DNA from: DAOTXR01 sp034435375
GTDB taxonomy: Bacteria; Chloroflexota; Anaerolineae; Aggregatilineales; UBA3940
Assembly: GCA_034435375.1 (NCBI GenBank)
Contig: DAOTXR010000069.1
Location: 1-64,000, forward strand
DNA: 64,000 nt
Direction: 5' to 3'
Position 1 is the stretch's first letter. Each line of letters starts with the position of its first letter. The notes under the pieces are model-generated. The model saw nothing but the letters and a program-made list of their open reading frames with translations, was not told where the DNA came from and made no database searches. Shown here piece after piece: positions 24,197-34,190 of this stretch. Position numbers and translations under genes: made by a program.

Positions 24197-26557
24197 ATGA
24201 TTCTGCGTCCTGTCGATGTCCGTCTTGTCGCACATACTCCCCCTCAATTAGTGTTCGCCAGCAGCAATGGTCTACGATTTCGGTTGAGCGTGCTCGACGA
24301 GCATGTGGTCCGCTTGCAGGGTGACCGAGGCACAATGCAGGACCCACGCACCTGGTCCATTGTTGGGTCAGCGGGCGATTGTCCGTATGAGGGCCGTCAT
24401 CGCGACGATCTCTCGCCATTCCCGTGTCCACCCTTCGAGGTCAAGATCATAGGCCAGCGGGTGAAGGTCCACACCCGCGAGATAGGCATCACGGTCCGGC
24501 TGACCGACTTTGGCCTGTCATACTTTGACGACAAGGGGAAGCTCTTTGCCGCCGACCTGCCTGAAGTGGCTTACGGCTTCGACGAGCATGGCCCTGTGTC
24601 ACATTACCTGAGGGCCAGCCGCGCTGACAGCTACTATGGCTTGGGCGAGGTGAGTGGAGCCTTGAACAAACGCGCCCGGCGCATCCGCCTGCGTGCATCG
24701 GACGCGCTTGCCTATGACGCCGAACATGGCGGGCCTCTCTATAAGCATATTCCCTTTTATATCACGCTTACCGAGTCTGGCATCGCCTATGGTCTGTTCT
24801 ATGACAATCTACACCCCACCGTGTTCGACCTGGGCTGTGAGGTTGATGGGTACTCAGACACATTTCGCTATTGGGAGGCCAGTGGCGGCGATCTCGATCT
24901 GTATTTTATCTATGGCCCAGATATGGCGCGTGTCGTCACCACCTTCACCCACATCACCGGCCTGCCTGTGATGCCACCCCGCTGGTCGCTGGGTTATCTG
25001 GGTTCGTGCATGAACTATACCGAGGGCCTAGACGCCGCCGACCGCGTGATGCTCTTTGCTCGCCAGTGCGCCGAATACGACATCCCCTGTGAGGCATTTC
25101 ACCTCTCGTCGGGCTACACGCTGGGACCGGGAGGAAAGCGCTACGTCTTCACCTGGAATGCCGAGCGCTTTCCCGACCCTCGCGCCTTTTCCGACTCGTT
25201 GCGTGGCCTGGGGATACGCCTCGTGGCGAATGTCAAACCGGCGCTGCTGACTACCCATCCGCGCTACGACGAGGTCGCCGCTCAGGGCCTCTTCTTGTTT
25301 GAGCAGCCGGAACAGGCGCCTGTCACTGCGCGGTTCTGGGGCGGCCCGGCAAGCTTTCTCGATTTTACCAATCCAGACACAGTGGCTTGGTGGAAGTCAC
25401 AGATCGAGACCAGCCTGCTTGAGTACGGCATCGTCGGCATCTGGAATGACAACAACGAATACCATGTCCGCCACGGGGAGACTTTCTGCCACTACGATGG
25501 CAACCCACACCCCCTGGAAGGTGTGGAGCCGGTGGAGACCCTGCTGATGCTGCGTGCTTCTCTCGAAGCCTGCCGTGAATTTGCTGCTGAAGCCCGTCCA
25601 TTTAACCTGACGCGCTCAGGTGGACCAGGAACCCAACGTTATGCTGGGACATGGTCAGGTGACAACGTGAGTGATTGGACCACACTGCGTTTCAATATCC
25701 CAATGGGGCTGGGTCTGTCACTAAGCGGTGTCTCGAACACAGGGCACGACGTGGGCGGGTTCTTTGGCACGCAACCTGAGCCAGAGCTGTGGCTGCGGTG
25801 GGTGCAGGCCGGCATCTTCTGGCCGCGCTTCTGCATTCACTCATCTCACATGGACGGATCGGCCAATGAACCGTGGATGTATCCCGACCTGCTGCCTCAG
25901 GTGCGCAGCCTGATCCGGCTGCGTCTTGCGCTGATCCCGTATCTCTACTCGCTAATGTGGCTCTCCTCACAGCAGGGAGAACCGGTGATGCGCCCTCTGG
26001 TCTATGAGTTCCAGCACGATCCACGCTGTCGCAACGAGTCGTTCACTTACCTCCTGGGGCCAATGCTGCTCATCGCGCCAGTGCTTGAGCCGGGAATGCG
26101 CCAGCGCCCAACGTACTTCCCCGGCGAGGGCTGGTTCGATTGGTTTACGGGGGAGTTCATCGCTGGCGGGCAAACTGTGGTGCTCGATGCCCCGCTAGAT
26201 CGTACGCTGCTGTTCGCCAGAGCGGGCGCCATTGTGCCGGTGGATGAGGGCGGCGGGCGGTCGATCTATCTTTTCCCGCACCGAGGGAACGGTGAGAGCG
26301 CCTTCACGATGTACGAGGATGACGGTGAGACAATGGGATACACACGAGGCAAGTACGCGACCATCCCGGTGCATATGCGCACGTCGTCCACGGTGGTCGA
26401 GGTCAACCTGGGGCCAGGGGAGGGAAGTTACAGGATGCCATTCGACCGGGTGACGTTGGTGCTGCCGCCCGGCGAGTCGCGGACGCTGGCGGCAAGCCAG
26501 TTGGATAAGGAGGAAATCGATGGCCAGGGGCGTCGGCGTGTGACGCTTGAGGTGTAA
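24197..26557 (+). CDS. GH31 family alpha-glycosidase (alpha-glucosidase / alpha-xylosidase type)
   Basis: 786 residues, ATG with AAGGAG upstream. It releases alpha-linked glucose or xylose from oligosaccharide ends by a retaining mechanism. The N-terminal galactose-mutarotase-like domain (about 1-230) precedes the barrel. The nucleophile aspartate lies in GIWNDNNEY (usually WxDMNE) and the acid/base aspartate in GTWSGDNVSDW; PPRWSLGYLGSC and NTGHDVGGF are also diagnostic. C-terminal beta domains follow. No signal peptide, so cytosolic. The change from M to N in the nucleophile motif is modest and common in relatives. Specificity cannot be fixed from sequence. Confidence 0.92.
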   Translation: MILRPVDVRLVAHTPPQLVFASSNGLRFRLSVLDEHVVRLQGDRGTMQDPRTWSIVGSAGDCPYEGRHRDDLSPFPCPPFEVKIIGQRVKVHTREIGITVRLTDFGLSYFDDKGKLFAADLPEVAYGFDEHGPVSHYLRASRADSYYGLGEVSGALNKRARRIRLRASDALAYDAEHGGPLYKHIPFYITLTESGIAYGLFYDNLHPTVFDLGCEVDGYSDTFRYWEASGGDLDLYFIYGPDMARVVTTFTHITGLPVMPPRWSLGYLGSCMNYTEGLDAADRVMLFARQCAEYDIPCEAFHLSSGYTLGPGGKRYVFTWNAERFPDPRAFSDSLRGLGIRLVANVKPALLTTHPRYDEVAAQGLFLFEQPEQAPVTARFWGGPASFLDFTNPDTVAWWKSQIETSLLEYGIVGIWNDNNEYHVRHGETFCHYDGNPHPLEGVEPVETLLMLRASLEACREFAAEARPFNLTRSGGPGTQRYAGTWSGDNVSDWTTLRFNIPMGLGLSLSGVSNTGHDVGGFFGTQPEPELWLRWVQAGIFWPRFCIHSSHMDGSANEPWMYPDLLPQVRSLIRLRLALIPYLYSLMWLSSQQGEPVMRPLVYEFQHDPRCRNESFTYLLGPMLLIAPVLEPGMRQRPTYFPGEGWFDWFTGEFIAGGQTVVLDAPLDRTLLFARAGAIVPVDEGGGRSIYLFPHRGNGESAFTMYEDDGETMGYTRGKYATIPVHMRTSSTVVEVNLGPGEGSYRMPFDRVTLVLPPGESRTLAASQLDKEEIDGQGRRRVTLEV

Positions 26558-26662
26558 GGGCATCCCTGGCCAAGGTAAGGAACACCGCCAAGCAGGAAAA
26601 CGGGCCTTGTGCGTCAGGTGAGGTACAATCGAATGCACACAACACACACGAGGCTATTGCAC

Positions 26663-27946
26663 ATGACCAACTTCCTGAATGTGGAACCGTGGTGGCGATT
26701 CGGCGTGGCCCTGCTGCTCGGCGCATTAATCGGCCTGGAGCGCGAGTTTATCCAGCAGCACAACCACTCCGCCGACTTCGCTGGGATTCGCACCTTTGCG
26801 CTGATTGCGCTGCTGGGTGCCGTGTCAGCCTTCCTGTCTGATCAGTACGGCATCTTGCCGGCTATCGTGGCTTTTGGCGGGCTGATCTTGCTCATGGTGG
26901 CAGGGTACGTGGGGACCTTTTTCCGCTCCCGGAAAGGTCCTGGCATCACCACCGAGGTCGCTGCGATTCTGACCTTCCTGCTGGGCGCTATGGTTGCCTG
27001 GGACCAGGCCGAGGTCGGCGTGGCGCTGGCTGTGGTCACCGCACTGCTGCTATCGCTAAAAGGCAGCCTACATAAGGTCATCCGCCGCATGAGCGTGGAG
27101 GACCTGCGGGCCACGCTCGAATTTGCGTTAGTGGCTGCGGTTGTACTGCCTCTGCTGCCTAACCGCACTATCGATCCGCTGGGCGTGCTGAACCCATCCC
27201 AGGTGTGGCTGCTGGTCGTGCTTGTGTCGGGTATCGGGTTTACAGGCTACGTGTTGATGAAGCTGCTGGGAGCAAAGAAAGGCATCGGCCTGACCGGACT
27301 GCTCGGCGGCGTAGTCAGCAGCACAGCCACCACTATCAGCTTCTCCACGCGCAGCAAGGAGACGCCTGAGTTATCATCCCACTATGCCCAGGGTGTCCTG
27401 ATCGCCTCATGCGTCATGTTCCCCCGCGTGGCCATCTTGGTGTTGATCGGCCACCCACCGCTGCTGGCAGCAGTGACCGCGCCGCTGACCACCATGCTGA
27501 CGGCTGGCTTGGTCATGGTCTTTGTCCTGCAACGCCGGCAGGCCAGGCGGCGCTCGGACGAGGACGAGAAGGCTGTCGATCTGGCCAACCCCCTGAAGCT
27601 GTCTACAGCAATCACCTTCGGGTTGGTATTTGCGGTGGTCCTGTTGGCCGTCAAGCTGTCGCAGAGCTTTTTTGGCTCGATCGGAGTATACATTGCGAGC
27701 GCCATCGCCGGGCTGCCGGACGTGAATGCCATCACGCTCAGTGTGGCCGGGCTGGCCAAGAGCGGACACATCACCACACAGGTCGCTGCGGGATCGATCA
27801 TCCTGGCGTCAGTAGCCAACACCCTCGCCAAGGCTGCGATTGCGGCATTCATCGGCACACCCGAAATGCGACGCACCGTCCTGGCAGCCTCTGGTGTGGT
27901 GCTATTAGCAGGGACGATCAGCGCCATAGTCATGCTGACGGCCTGA
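26663..27946 (+). CDS. MgtC/DUF4010 family integral membrane protein
   Basis: 427 residues from ATG 26663 (GAGG upstream); in-frame ATG 26633 and GTG 26609 are alternatives, the last overlapping a TACAAT box. The N-terminal third, WWRFGVALLLGALIGLERE, is the MgtC/SapB domain. The remainder is DUF4010 with many hydrophobic helices, including GLLGGVVSSTATTISF and GLPDVNAITLSVAGL, for about 12 membrane segments in all. MgtC relatives affect magnesium homeostasis and F-type ATPase; the DUF4010 combination is uncharacterised. Single gene after GH31 without an obvious link. Confidence 0.88.
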   Translation: MTNFLNVEPWWRFGVALLLGALIGLEREFIQQHNHSADFAGIRTFALIALLGAVSAFLSDQYGILPAIVAFGGLILLMVAGYVGTFFRSRKGPGITTEVAAILTFLLGAMVAWDQAEVGVALAVVTALLLSLKGSLHKVIRRMSVEDLRATLEFALVAAVVLPLLPNRTIDPLGVLNPSQVWLLVVLVSGIGFTGYVLMKLLGAKKGIGLTGLLGGVVSSTATTISFSTRSKETPELSSHYAQGVLIASCVMFPRVAILVLIGHPPLLAAVTAPLTTMLTAGLVMVFVLQRRQARRRSDEDEKAVDLANPLKLSTAITFGLVFAVVLLAVKLSQSFFGSIGVYIASAIAGLPDVNAITLSVAGLAKSGHITTQVAAGSIILASVANTLAKAAIAAFIGTPEMRRTVLAASGVVLLAGTISAIVMLTA

Positions 27947-28024
27947 TGAGAACATGTATTGGCATGATGTTGGCCGGGGGCGCACCATACCATTCTCACC
28001 AAGAAAAGTGTGGGGAGGTGGCCC

Positions 28025-29029
28025 ATGCCAGTGATCAGCGCCAGCCGCCGGACGGACATCCCCGCTTTTTATTCATCATGGTTCATGAACCGTATCCGGG
28101 CCGGGTTTTGCCATTGGCTCAACCCATACTTTCAGCGGGTACACCGCGCCTCGCTCGCTCCAGAGGACGTAATCGCCCTCGTGTTCTGGACACGCAACCC
28201 GGCCCCATTGTTGCGGCATCTACCTGAGCTTGATGCACGAGGGTACCGCTACATCTTCCAGTACACAGTAGTTGGATACGGGCGGCCCCTTGAGACACAC
28301 AACCCGTCGCTCCAGTCCGCGCTGCGAACCTTCCGCACCGTTGCAGAGCGGATCGGGCCGGAGCGGGTCGTCTGGCGCTATGACCCGATCGTGATCAGCA
28401 GCGACACTCCCCCTGAATACCATGTCCAGCAGTTCGAGGCCATTGCCCGCGCATTGGCAGGGTATACCCAGCGGTGCAAGTACTCGTTTGTTGACCTGTA
28501 TAGCAAAACACGCCGCAACCTGGCCCAGCTGACCCAGACTCATGGCATCACTTTCTACGAGCTTGCGCCAGCCGAGCGTTGTCTGCTGCTGGCGCAGCTC
28601 GCAGATGTTGCTCAGACATACGGCATCGCGTTGCAGTCGTGCTGTGAAGCAGATCACGAGGCTATTCCGGCGATCCAGGCAGGCGGCTGCATTGACCTGA
28701 ATGATCTGCGTGCGATCACAGGAGACTCCACCCTAGACCTCAAGCCGCGGCCCACACGCGCCCTGTGCAACTGCGCTGAGTCAACCGACATTGGCGCGTA
28801 TGACATGTGCCTGTTCGGGTGTACGTACTGCTACGCAACCCGCGCCCGGCCAGCTGCACTTGAGCGTCATGCCATGCACGATCCGGAGGACACGATCCTC
28901 TTCAGACCCGACTCCTGGCGTGGGATCGATCTGGACACACGCCTCAAGGAGCAATTGGCGTCGGCGGTCCCAGCCCCTGGCCACAGCTGCCCAACGACGT
29001 GCAGCTCGTCCAGCGCACAAGGGCGATAA
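28025..29029 (+). CDS. DUF1848 family protein with C-terminal cysteine cluster
   Basis: 334 residues from ATG 28025, with GGGAGG six bases upstream. DUF1848 proteins are of unknown function. The hallmark motifs are present: SASRRTDIPAFYSSWF at the N-terminus, LVFWTRNPAP, FQYTVVGY, VVWRYDPI and, near the C-terminus, CNC followed by DMCLFGCTYCYAT. The last resembles the CxxxCxxC cluster of radical-SAM enzymes in reversed domain position, so a [4Fe-4S] cluster is likely. A TIM-barrel shape with photolyase- or spore-lyase-like chemistry has been suggested for such proteins, but no activity is known to me. Confidence 0.88.
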   Translation: MPVISASRRTDIPAFYSSWFMNRIRAGFCHWLNPYFQRVHRASLAPEDVIALVFWTRNPAPLLRHLPELDARGYRYIFQYTVVGYGRPLETHNPSLQSALRTFRTVAERIGPERVVWRYDPIVISSDTPPEYHVQQFEAIARALAGYTQRCKYSFVDLYSKTRRNLAQLTQTHGITFYELAPAERCLLLAQLADVAQTYGIALQSCCEADHEAIPAIQAGGCIDLNDLRAITGDSTLDLKPRPTRALCNCAESTDIGAYDMCLFGCTYCYATRARPAALERHAMHDPEDTILFRPDSWRGIDLDTRLKEQLASAVPAPGHSCPTTCSSSSAQGR

Positions 29030-29066
29030 GCGGCTGGGTTTTGCTGCCCAGCCGTCAGCCCGCAGT

Positions 29067-29096
29067 CTGACAACTATTCCCTAAATAGGGTAGACT
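29067..29096 (+). promoter_or_regulatory. Putative promoter of the YfhO-flippase gene
   Basis: CTGACA (29067-29072) and TAGACT (29091-29096) are separated by 18 bases, 60 bases before the start codon. Confidence 0.35.
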
Positions 29097-29155
29097 AAGC
29101 GCCACCAACCACCACGGGCGCATGTGCAACACTGCGCCCTTTTCCAGGGGGCCTT

Positions 29156-32100
29156 ATGAAAGATCGGCTGCGCCGCGCTGTGCCTGACCTGCTGGCGATC
29201 GCTCTGCTGTTGATCGTGCCGCTGGCGCTGTTCCTGCCACAGACCATCGGGGGCAAGACGCTCATCCCTGTCGACAACCTGTTCCAGTGGCAGCCCTATC
29301 GCGCCCTGGCTGACGAGTACGAGGTAGGCCAGCCACACAACGCGCTGATCTCGGATCTGATCCTTGAGAACACTGCCTGGAAGCAGTTCGCCCGTGAGCA
29401 GATTGTGGCTGGGGACATCCCATTGTGGCAGCCGAACATCCTGAGCGGTACACCGTTCCTGGCAGCCGGGCAGTCGTCGACGTTGTATCCGTTTAACCTG
29501 CTGTTCCTGGTCTTCCCCATCCCGGTTGCTTACGGTTGGTTTACCGTGTCTCAGTTGTGGGCTGCCGGGATCAACCTGTATGTCCTCGCACGTGTGCTGG
29601 GCATCCGGCGGCCTGGTGCGCTGATCGCAGCGCTGACCTATGAACTGAGCAGCTTTATGCTGGTCAGCGTTGTCTTCCCCATGATCGTTGCCACAGCCGC
29701 CTGGCTGCCGCTGGAACTGGCGATGATCGAGCTGGTGATCCGCCAGCAGCCCGTGGCTGCCCGACCTGCAACGCTGCCCTGGGCTGCCATCGGCGCTGTT
29801 GGGCTTGGAATGGCGGTGCTGGCGGGGCATGTCGAGGCGCTGTATTTCACCCTGCTGGTAATGGGTTTCTTTGCGGCCTGGCGGCTGATCGCTGAAGCAG
29901 TGGCAAGGCGCTCTTTACCTCTGCTTGTCACTCGCGCAGTGTGGCTATTAGCCATGGCGATCACCGGGCTGGCACTGGGCGCAGTGCAGATCGCCCCGGC
30001 CTACGAGCTGGCCCGGCTGAGCTTCCGTCAGGGGGCAGTATCGCTCGATCAGGTCCTTGATTGGGCCTACCCGCCTCGTCACATCTTGGCTTTCTTGATG
30101 CCCAACTTCTTCGGCAGCCCAGCCCACCACGCCATCTTCGATGTGTTTGCCTGGCGCTGGGTCCCGGTGGAGGTCAACACTCTGGGTGAGACAATCCACA
30201 CTACCGAATGGGGGATCAAGAACTACGTTGAAGGTGGGGCTTACGTAGGTATCCTTCCAATGCTGCTGGCAGGGGTCGCAGTCGCCTTCTGGATCGCCAG
30301 ACTCCTTCACCACAAGAAGAACAGTGAAGCTGGGCGCAGTATGCTCCTGCCAAAGGACGTGGGCGCCGAAGGACCAGGACGGCCCTACCGCGCGATCTTT
30401 GCCATGCTGGGGCTGCTCGCAGCTTCGTTTGCCTTTGGCACGCCGACCTACGCCGTGCTGTACTACACCTTGCCATTCATCAACCAGTCGCATGCGCCAT
30501 TCCGGTGGGTATGGCCACTGACGCTGTGCACCTCAGTGCTGGCCGGATTTGGGGTCGAGGTCCTCAGCCGCCGCCAGGATCGCCAAGATAATGGGGACGG
30601 GATGTATCCCGCACCTCTACAGACGCAGTTCACATCCTGGGCAGGATGGGGAATCATGGCTGTAGGCGCGGCGATCCTGGCGAGTCTGATCGCCAGCCGT
30701 GTCTTCTACGGGCGGATCGCCGGGCTGGTTGAGCACATTTTCATAGGGCTGGCCAAAGCGCCTGAAGCCTTTGCAGACGCGCAGGCGTTTTACTCCTATG
30801 AGGCGGGGAATGCGCTGGTGCTGGCCGTGCTGCTGATTCTGGCAGGGGGCGCATTTCTTCTGGCGGGAGCAAAGCGCGTTCTGCCCCTACAGAATCGCTG
30901 GCCGATATGGCAAATGCTGGCTGCCTTGATCGTGATTGTCGATCTCAGCATGGCCACCTGGGGCCTTTACCCGGCCAACGATCCGGCGTTGCTCAATGTC
31001 GTGCCGCCCTCAATCGCGTGGCTGAAAGACCAGGTCGATCCTCTCGAACCGTGGCGCTTTGCCATCTACGAGGAGCCGGGGGCCAAAACAATGAATGCCA
31101 ATATCGGCTGGCTGCACGGTCTGGAAGACATTGGTGGGTACGACAGCCTGATCCCGGCCCAGTACGCGGACTACATGGACCTGATCCTGCCCCAGACCGA
31201 TCTGCCGTACAACCGCATCGCGCCGATTTACAGCTCCTACACTCCGGCCCTCGACTCACCGCTGCTGGACCTGCTGGGCGTGCGCTATGTGGTAAGCGAG
31301 GTCGAGATTGACCACCCGCACTACACACCGGTCTACCAGGACGAGGCGGTGCGCATCTACGAGAACTCCGGCGCAATGCCGCGCGCCTTCACGCTGCCTG
31401 TCAGCAGCACACAAGTCTACGGCGGCCGTCTGTTTGCAGAAGAGACTAGCCGCAGCGATATTCGCCGCCATGTGCTGATCGAGACAACCCCATGCGAACC
31501 TTCTCCCCGCCTGTCAGAAGCTACTGAATGTGAATTTCTGCCCACGGGCGTCTCAGCGGAGCCAACACCCGCCACGATCACGGCCTACACAGCCCAAGAG
31601 CTGTGGATCGACCTGGACGTGCCGGAGAAAAGCTGGCTGGTTGTGACGGGGAGCTACTTCCCTGGCTGGCGAGCGTGGATGCGACCGCTGGGCGCCAGCG
31701 ATGATGCCGAGCAGGAAGTGCCCGTCTACCTGGTGGACGGCAATTTTCGGGGCATGATAATCCCACCAGGCACATGGACAGTCCGCACCAAATATAGCCC
31801 CGATTCGTTCCGCTTTGGGGCGTTCGCGTCGTTTCTCACTGGGCTGGCGCTCGTGTTTGCTGTCGGCGTGTGGGGTTGGCGTTTCATCTACCACGAAGAG
31901 GACGAAGATAGCGGCGTAAAACGAGTTGCCAAGAACACCATCACGCCTATCTTGCTCAACCTGTTCAACAAGGGCATCCTCTTCGTTCTCACCTTCGCTC
32001 AGCTCCGCATCTTAGGGCCGGCAGGGGCAGGAGATTATCGCTATGCCTTCACCATCTACGGCTGGTTCGAGATTCTGGCCAACTTCGGCCTGAATCTGTT

Positions 32101-33409
32101 CCTGATGCGCGAGGTGGCTCGTCACAAAGATGAGGCCAATCGATACTTTGTCAGCACCACATTGCTGCGGCTGATGCTGGTGGTGATCGGCATCCCGTTG
32201 CTGGCCGTCTTCCTGGCGATCCGCCAGACGTTCATTGCACCGCCGCAGAGCACCGCCACGCTGTGGACCATCGGCCTGCTGTACAGCGGCCTGTTCTTTT
32301 CGACCATCTCGACCGGCCTGACAGCGTTGTTTTACGCCTACGAAAAGGCCGAGTACCCAGCAGCGATTCAGACCGTCAGCGCCTTCCTGACAGCCTCATT
32401 GGGCATCGCTGCGCTGCTGGCCGGATGGGGAATCGTCGGGTTGGCCGTGGTAAGTGTGCTGGTCAACTTCATCACACTCGCCATTCTAGGCACGCTGGCC
32501 ATGCGCCTGTTCTTCAGGCCGCGTTGGTTCTTCGACTGGGCGATGCAGAAGCTCGCTATGAGCGAGTCCTTCCCGTTGATGCTCAACCACCTGCTGTCCA
32601 CGCTGTTTTTCCGCATTGCAGTGGTGCTGCTAGAAGCCCTCAAAGGCAACATTGTGGTCGGCTGGTATGGCGTAGTGTATACCTGGGTGGATGCCGTGGG
32701 CTTGATCCCGTCGCTGTTCACCTGGGCGCTCTTTCCGATGATCAGCCGCCAGGCTGCCGAGGATCGTGCCAGGCTGAAAAAGACTTACCTGCTGGCCCTG
32801 CGGCTGATGACTTTGCTGTCCATCCCTACTGCGATCTTTACTACGCTGCTCGCGCCGTTTCTGGTCAACGTGCTGGGTGGACGCGAGTATCTGCCGCACG
32901 GGGCTGTTGCGATGCAGATTTTCATCTGGGGGATGATTATCGGCTGGATGAACAGCGTGACCCAGTATGTGATCATCTCGCTGAATCGTCAGCGCATGTT
33001 GACGATTGCCTTCTTCATTGTGACGGCCTTCAACGTGATCGCCAATCTGCTCACCATCCCACGCTACTCGTATCTGGCAGCGGCAGTAAACGCCATCCTC
33101 TCCGAGTTCGTGCTGTGGGGATTATTCTACACCATCGTTCTGAGCGAGCTGGGAAGGATCAACTGGCTGCTGGTGCTGTGGCGCGCTGTGCTAGCGGGGA
33201 TCGTCTCTGGCGCGGCCACGCTTCTGCTGGCGCCGCTCGACACAGGGCTGGCATTCATCGCCGGGCTGGCAACCTATGCTGTGATGGTGGTCATCGTGAG
33301 GCCGTTCGATGATGAGGAGATGCGCCAGCTTGCGCCCGCACTGCCAGCGCCAGTGCGACGGTTGCTGCGGGTTGCCGAGAATGCAGACGCATCCCATTCA
33401 AGACGGTAG
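29156..33409 (+). CDS. Fusion of a YfhO-like membrane protein and a MOP-family polysaccharide flippase
   Basis: 1417 residues in one frame. The first part (about 1-910) is YfhO-like: N-terminal helix, PVDNLFQWQPYRA, NILSGTPFLAAGQSSTLYP, about 12 membrane segments, then an outside globular part ending in ENSGAMPRAF and WLVVTGSYFPGWRAW. YfhO/GT-C-related proteins help glycosylate lipoteichoic acid or transfer sugars from lipid carriers. After a short acidic linker (EEDEDSG, about 910-918) a second complete protein follows: LLNLFNKGILFVLTFAQLRILGPAGAGDYRY and about 12-14 helices of the Wzx/RfbX (MOP) lipid-sugar flippase family. No stop or frameshift separates them. The fusion suggests coupled flipping and glycosyl transfer. 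Confidence 0.88.
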   Translation: MKDRLRRAVPDLLAIALLLIVPLALFLPQTIGGKTLIPVDNLFQWQPYRALADEYEVGQPHNALISDLILENTAWKQFAREQIVAGDIPLWQPNILSGTPFLAAGQSSTLYPFNLLFLVFPIPVAYGWFTVSQLWAAGINLYVLARVLGIRRPGALIAALTYELSSFMLVSVVFPMIVATAAWLPLELAMIELVIRQQPVAARPATLPWAAIGAVGLGMAVLAGHVEALYFTLLVMGFFAAWRLIAEAVARRSLPLLVTRAVWLLAMAITGLALGAVQIAPAYELARLSFRQGAVSLDQVLDWAYPPRHILAFLMPNFFGSPAHHAIFDVFAWRWVPVEVNTLGETIHTTEWGIKNYVEGGAYVGILPMLLAGVAVAFWIARLLHHKKNSEAGRSMLLPKDVGAEGPGRPYRAIFAMLGLLAASFAFGTPTYAVLYYTLPFINQSHAPFRWVWPLTLCTSVLAGFGVEVLSRRQDRQDNGDGMYPAPLQTQFTSWAGWGIMAVGAAILASLIASRVFYGRIAGLVEHIFIGLAKAPEAFADAQAFYSYEAGNALVLAVLLILAGGAFLLAGAKRVLPLQNRWPIWQMLAALIVIVDLSMATWGLYPANDPALLNVVPPSIAWLKDQVDPLEPWRFAIYEEPGAKTMNANIGWLHGLEDIGGYDSLIPAQYADYMDLILPQTDLPYNRIAPIYSSYTPALDSPLLDLLGVRYVVSEVEIDHPHYTPVYQDEAVRIYENSGAMPRAFTLPVSSTQVYGGRLFAEETSRSDIRRHVLIETTPCEPSPRLSEATECEFLPTGVSAEPTPATITAYTAQELWIDLDVPEKSWLVVTGSYFPGWRAWMRPLGASDDAEQEVPVYLVDGNFRGMIIPPGTWTVRTKYSPDSFRFGAFASFLTGLALVFAVGVWGWRFIYHEEDEDSGVKRVAKNTITPILLNLFNKGILFVLTFAQLRILGPAGAGDYRYAFTIYGWFEILANFGLNLFLMREVARHKDEANRYFVSTTLLRLMLVVIGIPLLAVFLAIRQTFIAPPQSTATLWTIGLLYSGLFFSTISTGLTALFYAYEKAEYPAAIQTVSAFLTASLGIAALLAGWGIVGLAVVSVLVNFITLAILGTLAMRLFFRPRWFFDWAMQKLAMSESFPLMLNHLLSTLFFRIAVVLLEALKGNIVVGWYGVVYTWVDAVGLIPSLFTWALFPMISRQAAEDRARLKKTYLLALRLMTLLSIPTAIFTTLLAPFLVNVLGGREYLPHGAVAMQIFIWGMIIGWMNSVTQYVIISLNRQRMLTIAFFIVTAFNVIANLLTIPRYSYLAAAVNAILSEFVLWGLFYTIVLSELGRINWLLVLWRAVLAGIVSGAATLLLAPLDTGLAFIAGLATYAVMVVIVRPFDDEEMRQLAPALPAPVRRLLRVAENADASHSRR

Positions 33410-33476
33410 AACATGGGCATAAAGCGTCCATACCGCGACAGTGAAAGGCGATAGCCAGCATATGCACGGCCACCAT

Positions 33477-33507
33477 CCCCTCCTGCGCCCGATCAGGCGG
33501 GGGGAGG
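33477..33507. terminator. Possible bidirectional terminator hairpin between convergent genes
   Basis: A GC-rich imperfect hairpin, CCCCTCCTGCGCC then CGATCA then GGCGGGGGGAGG, lies between the flippase fusion and maf. No clear T run follows on either side, so the call is weak. Confidence 0.3.
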
Positions 33508-33531
33508 AACCAGACGAAGCCAGCTATTTTC

Positions 33532-34185
33532 CTACTCTCCGCCAGCCAGAATGTGCGCGGCAACCGGGCAACTGTAGCTCAGAAATGCCTGACACGCCGC
33601 AGGGACATCCACAGAGGGATCGATTTGGACCTGGCGCAGCATCCGTGTGACGTGGCACAGCGGCAGGCCCATAACATTGGCAAAGCAGTGATCAAAATGC
33701 TCCACGGGGTGAAGGTCAGCATTTTGGATGGCATAAGCCCCCGCCTTATCAAACGGGTCGCCGCTGGCCACGTAGGCCGCGATCTCTTCGTCGGTATAGG
33801 CCCGCATGGTGACCGGGCTATTGGCCATCTGGACGATGGTATGCCTGGCCGCTGTGTCGAGCAGCGCGACAGCCGTAAAAACCCGATGGGTGCGCCCGCG
33901 TAGACGCCGCAGCATAGCAGCAGCTTCGCCAGCGTCGCGCGGTTTACCCAGCACTGTACTGCCATCCACGACTATGGTGTCGGCGGCAAGCATCAGGGCT
34001 GCCCCCTCGATCAGATCAGCTGCCGCCTGCGCCTTTTCGCGGCTCAGGCGGCGGGCATAATCAGGAGGCAGTTCGTCAAGCCGCCGAGCTTCGTCCGTCT
34101 CAATTGCCACAACAGAGAACGCCAGACCGATCAACGCCAGCAGTTCCCGTCGACGCGGCGACGTCGACGCCAGAATCAAGGCCAT
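33532..34185 (-). CDS. maf: Maf-family nucleoside triphosphate pyrophosphatase
   Basis: 217 residues. Maf proteins hydrolyse dTTP, UTP or modified nucleotides to monophosphates. Seen: MALILASTSPRRRELL (the SxSPRR substrate loop), EKAQAAADL, AADTIVVDGSTVLGKPRD and GRTHRVFTAVAL with GDPFDKAGAYAIQ further on, all diagnostic. The C-terminal tail is about 20 residues longer than many. It starts 5 bases after the SlyD-type gene, so the two are probably one transcript. Confidence 0.93.
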   Translation of the reverse strand: MALILASTSPRRRELLALIGLAFSVVAIETDEARRLDELPPDYARRLSREKAQAAADLIEGAALMLAADTIVVDGSTVLGKPRDAGEAAAMLRRLRGRTHRVFTAVALLDTAARHTIVQMANSPVTMRAYTDEEIAAYVASGDPFDKAGAYAIQNADLHPVEHFDHCFANVMGLPLCHVTRMLRQVQIDPSVDVPAACQAFLSYSCPVAAHILAGGE

Positions 34186-34190
34186 AATCT

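Noticed and set aside
32263..33312. A 349-residue alternative frame inside the YfhO-flippase gene
   Set aside because: It is an out-of-frame shadow rich in Arg, His and Gly within a clearly coding flippase region and lacks a ribosome binding site.
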